From RGIG8368 sp045540275 (lineage in GTDB: Bacteria > Verrucomicrobiota > Kiritimatiellia > RFP12 > UBA1067), in NCBI GenBank assembly GCA_045540275.1, contig JAZQGX010000193.1, positions 1 to 12,593 of the forward strand: a stretch of 12,593 nucleotides of DNA, given 5' to 3'. Positions 6,731 to 12,593 of this stretch are shown here, in pieces. Within the stretch, counting starts at the first letter, position 1. The number at the start of each line of letters is the position of its first letter. Below the pieces are notes generated by a model. It saw only the letters and a list, made by a program, of their open reading frames with translations, had not been told where the DNA came from and did not search any database. The position numbers and the translations under genes are program-made.

Positions 6731-7768
6731 ATGATAAGAATCGCTTCGATGTTTTGCATGCTGGCGGCATTGATCGGGTGCAGCGGTGACAATGAAGTGG
6801 CCGTTGTCGAGCTTCAGGAGCGCGAGAACGCACTCATCAGACAGGCATCGGCGGCAGAGCAGTCCGGTAATCCCGGCGAAGCGATTAAACTGCTTGAGCG
6901 TTCGCTTCTGGAACAGCCGAAAGCGTTTTCGGTTCACTTCCAGCTGGCGACGCTGCTTCAAGATCATGCCCACGACTACATGGGGGCGATTTTCCATTAT
7001 CGCCAATACCTAAAACATCGGCCGGATTCAGAGAAAAGCAATTTGGCAAAGGAGCGCATTCGAGTTGCCGAACAACTGCTCGCCCCGCAGATTATGAAGA
7101 GGGTCGGCGGTGCTGGTGATGCGGCGGTTCAGGCCTCTCTGCTCAAGGATGTTGAAAAGCTCAACAAGCGCGTGGCCGAACTGGTAGGCGACAAGGCGTC
7201 GCTTGTCGAGCAGAAGAGCGAGATGGAAAAGCGCAACAAGCAGCTTGAAGGCGAGAACCGAAGGCTGCGGAAAATCGTTGATTCCCTCAAGCTGGATGCG
7301 GCCAACGCTTCGGTTGAGGGAACGGTTTCCGCTCGTGATGCGGTGCGTGAGGCCGGCGGCGAAATGTTGCGCCGACCGGGAGAGCGCAGTACCATAAACA
7401 AAAAAGACTTTGGCGATTTGCGCAAATTGCGCGAGGAGGCCAATCGTCTCTCCGCCGAGGGAACGGCCGTTAAAAATGCACCGGACGCCTCTGCGGAACG
7501 GGCGGACGAAGAACGCAAGGCGGCGCTTAAAAACGCGGATGAGACGCAAAGTGAAGAATTCTCGCTCTCCGCCCTGTTGCGCAACGGCGAACGCAGCGAG
7601 AAGAAGGCAAAACGCAAGCATGTGGTTCGCCCCGGTGAAACGCTGTACATGCTTTCCGAGAGATTTTACGGCACGAAGACTCAGTGGAAGCGCATTCGCG
7701 ATGCCAACCGTGCAACAATCAATCCCGATGGCCGTCTGCGAGCTGGTCAGACATTGTGGATTCCATGA
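6731..7768 (+). CDS. TPR / coiled-coil / LysM lipoprotein
   Basis: 345 residues. MIRIASMFCMLAALIGC is a lipoprotein signal with lipobox LIGC and lipidated Cys at 17, so the protein should be anchored in a membrane facing the periplasm. Residues about 33-110 look like TPR-type helices (QSGNPGEAIKLLERSLLEQP, then AIFHYRQYLKHRPDS). About 130-185 is a charged coiled coil, and about 190-295 is low-complexity and charged. The C-terminal 49 residues are a LysM domain (HVVRPGETLYMLSERFYG ... LRAGQTLWIP), known to bind peptidoglycan glycan chains. The start is supported by GGAGAGGG upstream. The layout recalls envelope-organising TPR lipoproteins, but no precise orthologue is claimed. It is the first of three closely packed genes. 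Confidence 0.8.
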   Translation: MIRIASMFCMLAALIGCSGDNEVAVVELQERENALIRQASAAEQSGNPGEAIKLLERSLLEQPKAFSVHFQLATLLQDHAHDYMGAIFHYRQYLKHRPDSEKSNLAKERIRVAEQLLAPQIMKRVGGAGDAAVQASLLKDVEKLNKRVAELVGDKASLVEQKSEMEKRNKQLEGENRRLRKIVDSLKLDAANASVEGTVSARDAVREAGGEMLRRPGERSTINKKDFGDLRKLREEANRLSAEGTAVKNAPDASAERADEERKAALKNADETQSEEFSLSALLRNGERSEKKAKRKHVVRPGETLYMLSERFYGTKTQWKRIRDANRATINPDGRLRAGQTLWIP

Positions 7769-8046
7769 AGATTCTTTCCGGTATATTGAAGAAAACGGAG
7801 CCGCCTCCTCTGGGCGGCCGTTTTCAGCAGGGCGAGTTTCCGTTCGCCAATGACATGGTGGGGGCAGATCCCGCTTTGCGCATGCATCGACGCTTGTTCC
7901 GGTATTTGTTCGCTGGCGGTATGCGGCAGACCCGCAGAACCACGGTCGATGATATTGTGGCATATCGAAATCGTAGATTTGTTTTTATCCTTGTTTTTGC
8001 CGGATTGATCTGGTGTGTGTTCTACTTTTTGGTTCCTTGCGCATGA
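7765..8046 (+). CDS. Small single-pass membrane protein between two LysM lipoproteins
   Basis: 93 residues, not recognised. The ATG overlaps the TGA of the preceding gene (ATGA at 7765-7768), which implies translational coupling; only a weak GGA lies upstream. Residues 1-71 are polar and basic (14 or more Arg/Lys, including MHRRLFRYLF and MRQTRR), with a proline-rich patch at 12-15. Residues about 72-91 (FVFILVFAGLIWCVFYFLV) form one membrane helix ending just before the C-terminus. By the positive-inside rule the N-terminal part is cytoplasmic, making it tail-anchored. It may link the cytoplasm to the envelope proteins encoded on each side; function unknown. Confidence 0.6.
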   Translation: MKILSGILKKTEPPPLGGRFQQGEFPFANDMVGADPALRMHRRLFRYLFAGGMRQTRRTTVDDIVAYRNRRFVFILVFAGLIWCVFYFLVPCA

Positions 8047-8054
8047 GGGTGTAT

Positions 8055-8663
8055 ATGAGTAGTAAATGGTTTGTTTTCAGCGGACTGGCGATGATTTTTT
8101 TTGCAAGCGGTTGTGCGCATCAGATTTTTGAGGGCACTCCGCTTTACCGCAAGCCCAAACCCAATCTCGAAGTTCTACGGGTTCAGAATGCCCAAGATGA
8201 GCTGGTTGCCGACCTGCAGCGGGTCGACGGTCGTTATGCCGAGATTGTGCAATGCAACGAGCGCCTTCAGCGGCGTGTGCAGGAACTGGAGCGCCAGGTG
8301 GCTGAACTTTCAGGTCGCAAACAGCGCTCTTGGGACTCCGAAATCGATGCGCTTCGTGGCGAGATTCGCCAGTTGAAGGTGGAAAACGCCTCGATGCGCC
8401 AGCAGATTGTAAACGATTTGGCTTCGCGAATCGACAAGCTTGCCGCATCGCACAATACTGCGTCGCGGCAGAGCGGCAGATCTCAGAGCAGCGCCGCTTC
8501 GCGCGGATCGGGGTGGGAGCATAAGGTCGAACGCGGCCAGACGTTGGCAGAAATCGCACGCGGTTACGGCGTGAGCATGCAATCGATTATCAAGGCGAAC
8601 AACCTGAAAAATCCGTCGGCAATCCGCGTAGGCCAAGTGCTGTTCATCCCCGACAAGAAGTAG
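8055..8663 (+). CDS. Coiled-coil LysM lipoprotein
   Basis: 202 residues from the ATG at 8055, chosen because GAGGG (8045-8049) is 5 bases upstream; an in-frame ATG at 8043 overlaps the previous stop (ATGA) but lacks such a site. MSSKWFVFSGLAMIFFASGC is a lipoprotein signal with Cys at 20. Residues about 38-130 form a long heptad-rich coiled coil (NERLQRRVQELERQVAEL and following). After a Ser/Arg-rich linker, residues 156-202 are a LysM domain (HKVERGQTLAEIARGYGVSM ... IRVGQVLFIP). The plan repeats that of the lipoprotein at 6731 without the TPR part, so the two may act as a pair on peptidoglycan. It ends 16 bases from the convergent murJ stop. Confidence 0.8.
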   Translation: MSSKWFVFSGLAMIFFASGCAHQIFEGTPLYRKPKPNLEVLRVQNAQDELVADLQRVDGRYAEIVQCNERLQRRVQELERQVAELSGRKQRSWDSEIDALRGEIRQLKVENASMRQQIVNDLASRIDKLAASHNTASRQSGRSQSSAASRGSGWEHKVERGQTLAEIARGYGVSMQSIIKANNLKNPSAIRVGQVLFIPDKK

Positions 8664-8679
8664 TGCCGCTTCACCCGTT

Positions 8680-10263
8680 TTATCTGCGCCGTTTGAAGTC
8701 GGTGATTACCGAACGCATATCGCTGCGGTTGAAAATGAGACAGAGCGCGAAGTAGACGGAGCCGCCGACGGCAACGACCCCGAGCATTGCAAGTATTTGC
8801 GAAAGTTTTCCAGGCGATATCCATCCGGAAAGTCGGTTCAGCAAGGGGGGATGAATCATTGCCACAGTCGCAGCCATTGCCATCGTGCTTAGGAACATTT
8901 TTGCAACCGGCAGGAGTACGACCATCGGACGCGGTGCAATTTTGCGGCGGTATAGAATCACGGCGAGTATCGTACCCGTAAAGCAGCTTCCAATTACCGT
9001 CGATATCGCAATACCTACGTGTTTCCAGCCGACCGGCAGCAGCATGACGCAGATCAAGTCGCAACAGATGTTGATTGCAACGCCCCACATGCCGACCCGC
9101 ACCGGCGTTTTCATGTCTTGCATCGCGTAGAAGGCAGGCGCTAAAATTTTGTAGAAGCTGAAGAAAATCAATCCCGGAGCATATCCCATCAGCGCACGAG
9201 AGGAAAGCAATACCGATTCTTCGCCGAAACGTCCCCCCTCGTAGCCGTAGATGAGGCGTATGATGGGAACGGCAAGTGTGGCCATCGCAATTGAACATGG
9301 AACCATTATCAGCGCAAGCTGACGCATTGAACGCTCAATGGTATTTCGCATTTCATCGGTGCTGCCGGCTGCCGACTGCCGCGAAAGCGCGGGAAGCAGA
9401 ACGGTGACGAAGGCGGTGGCGAACATTCCCATCGGAAGGTATACGATTCGTTCGGCATATTCAAGAGCGGCGGGTCCCGAGGCGTCAGCGCAGAAGGCGA
9501 TGGTCTTGTCCAAACAGACATTGATTTGCACCACCCCGCCTCCGATGGCGGCGGGGGCCATGTTGCGCAGCACTTTGCGGATACCGGGATCGCTGAGCGC
9601 TCCCTTAAGTGTCGGACGAATCGCTCCGCCAACTTTTTTCAACGAAGGAAGGAGAAATGCCAGCTGGATGAGTCCGGCAAAAAGCACAGACCAGCAGAGG
9701 ATCGTGATTTTAGTTTCCTCGCTGCTGCAGAATGGGAAAAATACGAACATGACAATCAGCCATACGGCATTCAACAATACCGGAGCAAAGGCGGGAACGG
9801 CGAATTTGTCAACGGTGTTCAATATTCCCGATATCAGCGCAGCCGTGCATATCAGCGGTGCATAGGGCAGCATGATGCGTATCATCGGCATCGGCCATGC
9901 CCATTTGCTGTCAGGAGACAGACATGCTTCCGCGGGAAGGGTGAATAGAATTCCAATCGCGGTGATGATGCCCAGAGCGGTAAACAGCAAGGTGATCGTT
10001 TTCCAAGCGAAAGAGAAGGCGACTGAACGGCCGTCCCGTTCAAGACGCTCGCTGAACACCGGCACGAATGCGGAAGTAAGCGCTCCTTCGCCGAAAAGCC
10101 TTCTGAAAAGGTTGGGAATTACAAATGCGACATCAAAGGCAGATTTTAGCGCAGAGGTGCCGAAAAAATACCCCATGGCAATTTCACGCGCAAGCCCGAG
10201 GACCCGGCTGAGCGCGGTGATTGAACTTACAATCGATGCGGAACGAATAATTCGCGAGGCCAT
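8680..10263 (-). CDS. murJ: MurJ, lipid II flippase
   Basis: 527 residues, normal for MurJ/MviN, which flips the peptidoglycan precursor lipid II to the outside of the inner membrane. The N-terminal signature is clear: SRVLGLARE puts Arg at 20 and 26, matching the essential R18 and R24 of the E. coli protein. AFDVAFVIPNLFRRLFGEGA gives the conserved Asp (D44) and the Arg pair (54-55) by the central cavity. PAAIGGGVVQINVCLDK and LPMGMFATAFVTVLLPALSR cover TM7-8. About 14 hydrophobic segments are spread to the end. The ATG is 12 bases past the stop of the antiporter gene, so it is the last gene of a minus-strand operon. No clear Shine-Dalgarno is seen, which suggests coupling to upstream translation. 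Confidence 0.93.
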   Translation of the reverse strand: MASRIIRSASIVSSITALSRVLGLAREIAMGYFFGTSALKSAFDVAFVIPNLFRRLFGEGALTSAFVPVFSERLERDGRSVAFSFAWKTITLLFTALGIITAIGILFTLPAEACLSPDSKWAWPMPMIRIMLPYAPLICTAALISGILNTVDKFAVPAFAPVLLNAVWLIVMFVFFPFCSSEETKITILCWSVLFAGLIQLAFLLPSLKKVGGAIRPTLKGALSDPGIRKVLRNMAPAAIGGGVVQINVCLDKTIAFCADASGPAALEYAERIVYLPMGMFATAFVTVLLPALSRQSAAGSTDEMRNTIERSMRQLALIMVPCSIAMATLAVPIIRLIYGYEGGRFGEESVLLSSRALMGYAPGLIFFSFYKILAPAFYAMQDMKTPVRVGMWGVAINICCDLICVMLLPVGWKHVGIAISTVIGSCFTGTILAVILYRRKIAPRPMVVLLPVAKMFLSTMAMAATVAMIHPPLLNRLSGWISPGKLSQILAMLGVVAVGGSVYFALCLIFNRSDMRSVITDFKRRR

Positions 10264-10275
10264 TGTCTGGAATGA

Positions 10276-11622
10276 TTAAGGATTGTCGATGGGACGGGGA
10301 AGAGATACCTGATCTGATGCACATCCGGGAATATCGACATGGTCGAATTGTATTTTGTAGTGCGAGATCAGAAACCGCACCATGGTCGGAACGGGGATAG
10401 TGGTAACCATGGAGAGGACAACGATTGCGTTGAAGAAGTTCTCATCGAGGATTTTCAGTTGAAGCGCCACTGCGGCGGCGGCGAGAGTGGCGGAGAGCTG
10501 CGGCACGGTCATCAATCCCGCGCAAAGTCCCTTGAGGTGTGAAAATCCAGACAAACGCATGGCCAACCAGCCGGAAAGCACCTTGCTGCCAATCAATCCC
10601 ACTACGGTAAATATGGCGATTAAAACATTGTCCCAGGTCTGCACCAAGACACCTGGTTTGCAGTCCATGCCGATCATGAGAAACAGGAAAGGAATCATCA
10701 GACCAAAGCCGATGCCCTCTAGTTTGTGCTGGAGAATTCGCCCGCGGTTGGCAAAGCCCTTGGATCTGACGACGGCAAGACCGGCAATGAATGCGCCCAC
10801 GATCAGGTTGACACCCAGAAATTCGCCGCAGACGACGACAACCAGAACCGCAAGCAGGAAAAATGTAACTTGCGTATCGTCGCCGTCGCTGATTTGTTCG
10901 GATATGGTTTTCCACAGGAGGGGAATTAACCAAATGCAGATGGCGATGAACAGAAAGATTATGGCAAGGTAGATGGGGGTGAACCAGTTGTTGAAACCGG
11001 TAAAATCAATATTGTCGAAAATCGAAAAAGATTTTGGTCCGAGTGAGGTTTCGGAGCTGAATTTTTTATATTGGATGGCGGCAGCGAGCATTACCAGGCT
11101 GAGAATGTCGGTGATTACGGTGGCGCTCAGCACCGATACGCCGAATCGAGTGCGGGTAACGCCGAGTTCGCGGATTACCGGAAATACGATGCCGACCGAA
11201 TGTGAGGCAAAAAGCGAGGCGTACACCCATTTGCCGACCATGTCATCCGGACGGAAATAGGAGTAGACGTAGTACCCGGCGATGCTGGGGATGAGGAAGG
11301 TGAGGATGCTGAGCAGGGTGACGGCCTTTTTTTCAAGCGAGAGCATTCGCAAATCGACTTCCATTCCGGCTAGCGCCATCAAGAATACCAGTCCCAGCAA
11401 ACCGAGCGCGCGGATGACCGTCATCAGTTCGCCGCCCGAGTAGACGCCATCGATGATGTGGGAAAGAATGCCAAGAAGATCAAACGCATTGGGGCCGATA
11501 ATTATGCCGGTAATCATGATGGCCACCACGGCGGGAACATGGAAGCGGCTCAGAAGGCGCGGAACGAAGACCACCAGCGCCATAAGCGTAAGATACATAA
11601 GAAGAAAGAGGAAGTCACCCAT
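10276..11622 (-). CDS. Cation:proton antiporter (CPA2 / Na+/H+ exchanger family)
   Basis: 448 residues and about 12 hydrophobic segments. It belongs to the monovalent cation/proton antiporter group. Family features are LMALAGMEVDLRML (E88, D90) and GVSVLSATVITDILSLVML, with the membrane Asp D172 in the ion-binding helix. FLGVNLIVGAFIAGLAV fits the later pore helix. The ATG at 11622 is chosen because AGGA lies 5 bases upstream and the hydrophobic N-terminus starts there; an in-frame ATG further upstream would add 33 non-hydrophobic residues. No TrkA/RCK domain follows the membrane part, so it lacks the usual Kef nucleotide control. Na+ or K+ selectivity cannot be told. The start lies 13 bases after the methyltransferase stop. 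Confidence 0.85.
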   Translation of the reverse strand: MGDFLFLLMYLTLMALVVFVPRLLSRFHVPAVVAIMITGIIIGPNAFDLLGILSHIIDGVYSGGELMTVIRALGLLGLVFLMALAGMEVDLRMLSLEKKAVTLLSILTFLIPSIAGYYVYSYFRPDDMVGKWVYASLFASHSVGIVFPVIRELGVTRTRFGVSVLSATVITDILSLVMLAAAIQYKKFSSETSLGPKSFSIFDNIDFTGFNNWFTPIYLAIIFLFIAICIWLIPLLWKTISEQISDGDDTQVTFFLLAVLVVVVCGEFLGVNLIVGAFIAGLAVVRSKGFANRGRILQHKLEGIGFGLMIPFLFLMIGMDCKPGVLVQTWDNVLIAIFTVVGLIGSKVLSGWLAMRLSGFSHLKGLCAGLMTVPQLSATLAAAAVALQLKILDENFFNAIVVLSMVTTIPVPTMVRFLISHYKIQFDHVDIPGCASDQVSLPRPIDNP

Positions 11623-11635
11623 AAGAATCCTTTTG

Positions 11636-12436
11636 TCAATTGATGCGCCTGGAGACAAATGGCTCCGGACCGTTTTTAGTGTTGAAAAGAATGGCGTTGG
11701 AAACGCCGGTGGCATGTCCAATGATGCGATTGTTCTGTTCGCGCCAACTTTTGCGTCTGGCGTGAACCGTCATGCGTCTGCCGCGGGAGAAGAACAATAA
11801 CGAATCAAGGACGGCGGCAATGGCATAGAGCCCGCTCTTGAATGTGCCGACCTCTCCATTGCGGCGGATCCGTTTGGAAGGAAGGCTCCGGACCAGATTG
11901 GTCCAGAAGCGGCACGAATAGTGAATACCCAGTACATCAAAGCCGTTTTTCAGCCAGCGAAAAACATCTTTTTCGGAGGTGATTTTAGGAATCCTTTGAT
12001 CAGGGCTTGCGCGGAGCGATCTGTTTTTGCGTTCAACCGTAAAAATCAAAAGGCCGCCCGTTTTAATGATGCGATGGCACTCACGAATCATTTTTGTCGT
12101 ATCGGCATCGATATGAAGGAAATCGCTGGAGAGGATGGCGCAGTCAAATTGGCGATCTTCGAAGGGGAATGTACCATCGGAAAGCAGAGAAAAGACGGTG
12201 GATTCGTCGAGAATGCCAGTCATGCTTTTGACATTGGCGGGAGAAGATTCAACGATAGCCCAGTAACTGTGATTCTGGCAGAATTCAAAGGTGACAAAAG
12301 GGTTGCGAAACCCAGCGCACAATCCCGTTTTCACCTTTGTAGGCTGATGTAGAAGGATGTGTGCGATGGTTTTCAGCTCCTGGCCAAGGGGGCGTGAAAA
12401 TGCTTTTTTTGCACTTTTGCATCTTGAATTGCTCAT
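11636..12436 (-). CDS. Probable class I SAM-dependent methyltransferase
   Basis: 266 residues. The central part resembles the Methyltransf_11 group: DGTFPFEDRQFDCAI (87-101) followed by FLHIDADTTKMIRECHRIIKTGGLLIF fits the 'lPf.d.sFD.v.....l.h..d....l.e..RvLkpGG.l' pattern. The SAM-binding glycine motif near residues 38-46 is weak (TGLCAGFRNPF), so activity is less sure. The C-terminus is strongly basic (RGRRMTVHARRKSWREQ), with a short hydrophobic stretch before it. The ATG has AAAGGGAAAACA upstream, a good site. It is the first gene of the minus-strand operon ahead of the antiporter and murJ. The substrate is unknown; the envelope context hints at lipid or wall chemistry, but only by position. 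Confidence 0.65.
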   Translation of the reverse strand: MSNSRCKSAKKAFSRPLGQELKTIAHILLHQPTKVKTGLCAGFRNPFVTFEFCQNHSYWAIVESSPANVKSMTGILDESTVFSLLSDGTFPFEDRQFDCAILSSDFLHIDADTTKMIRECHRIIKTGGLLIFTVERKNRSLRASPDQRIPKITSEKDVFRWLKNGFDVLGIHYSCRFWTNLVRSLPSKRIRRNGEVGTFKSGLYAIAAVLDSLLFFSRGRRMTVHARRKSWREQNNRIIGHATGVSNAILFNTKNGPEPFVSRRIN

Positions 12437-12458
12437 TGTTTTCCCTTTTGTAACAGAA

Positions 12459-12467
12459 ATTGTACCA
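12459..12467 (-). promoter_or_regulatory. Extended -10 promoter element for the methyltransferase-antiporter-murJ operon
   Basis: On the minus strand TGGTACAAT gives an extended -10 (TACAAT at 12464-12459), about 23 bases before the methyltransferase ATG. The -35 region is weak, which extended -10 promoters tolerate. Confidence 0.35.
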
Positions 12468-12495
12468 TAGCGTTGACAACCCTCGCAAGTGCTTT

Positions 12496-12593
12496 ATGGC
12501 TTTCGCCAATGCGTTCCTCGGCGTAATGCACTCGATGGCTCACAAGCTCGGTGCGTTCCACCACATTCCTCACGGTATCGCCAACGCGCTTAT
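12496..12593 (+). pseudogene. 5'-truncated AdhE-type iron alcohol dehydrogenase fragment, cut by the window end
   Basis: From the ATG at 12496 the frame gives 32 residues to the window edge. They contain AFANAFLG, then HSMAHKLGAFHHIPHGIANAL, the highly conserved iron-binding region of the AdhE C-terminal alcohol dehydrogenase domain, including two His ligands (HSMAHK and HIPHG). In AdhE this stretch lies deep in the protein, about 700 residues in. Here the frame has a stop at 12451 and the codons between it and 12496 show no AdhE match. No ribosome binding site precedes the ATG. It is either a remnant of a broken gene or an assembly or rearrangement junction; a functional gene starting here is unlikely. 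Confidence 0.6.

Noticed and set aside
7028..7963. 311-codon minus-strand frame opposite the TPR-LysM lipoprotein
   Set aside because: Antisense shadow of a gene with clear lipobox and LysM domain; no domain of its own.
8564..9298. 244-codon minus-strand frame across the LysM/murJ junction
   Set aside because: It overlaps murJ in another frame on the same strand and lacks any family resemblance; murJ is continuous and intact.
11921..12352. 143-codon plus-strand frame opposite the methyltransferase gene
   Set aside because: The minus-strand gene has a good ribosome site and a methyltransferase-like core; this frame has neither.
12472..12496. A frameshift that might extend the AdhE match upstream (a Thr-Leu-Ala in another frame where AdhE has a similar tripeptide)
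   Set aside because: The match is three residues long, needs a 5-base insertion, and nothing further upstream in that frame resembles AdhE.

Overview
The window looks like chromosome from a Gram-negative, probably anaerobic bacterium. It encodes an outer-membrane-type barrel, two lipoproteins with LysM (peptidoglycan-binding) domains, the lipid II flippase MurJ, a ferrous iron transporter and part of an AdhE-type alcohol dehydrogenase. A Verrucomicrobia/Lentisphaerae/Kiritimatiellae-like origin is my guess from the style of the TPR-LysM lipoprotein, the barrel and the REP-type transposase start. That is an inference, not a demonstrated placement. No rRNA, tRNA, CRISPR array or complete mobile element was seen.

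Layout. Positions 1-54 (minus strand) hold the first 18 codons of a probable REP-associated tyrosine transposase. A divergent regulatory region follows (55-249) with a good promoter in each direction and several inverted repeats. Next is a plus-strand feo operon: feoA, feoB, then a signal-peptide-bearing beta-barrel protein only 23 bases behind feoB, closed by a hairpin. A single secreted jelly-roll-like protein (3911-4420) has its own promoter and a strong terminator. A large, GC-rich acyl-CoA dehydrogenase (4640-6703) follows; a terminator-like hairpin is wrapped around its stop codon. Then come three tightly linked envelope genes (6731-8663): a TPR/coiled-coil/LysM lipoprotein, a 93-residue single-pass membrane protein, and a coiled-coil/LysM lipoprotein. 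The first two overlap by ATGA; the third has either an ATGA overlap or a better start just downstream.

Converging on these from the minus strand is a compact operon read as methyltransferase, then cation:proton antiporter, then murJ (12436 to 8680), with gaps of 12-13 bases. The last 98 bases read, on the plus strand, into the iron-binding core of an AdhE-type alcohol dehydrogenase. That match begins abruptly, so it is either a 5'-truncated remnant or a join artefact.

Working picture. Ferrous iron uptake comes with its own candidate outer-membrane component, and a cell-wall block (two LysM lipoproteins facing murJ) occupies the middle of the window. No clear defence system or novel enzyme pathway was recognised. 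The most unusual points are the feo-linked barrel, the hairpin that encloses a stop codon, the LysM/small-membrane-protein cassette, the enlarged acyl-CoA dehydrogenase with a CPAC motif, and the abrupt AdhE fragment.
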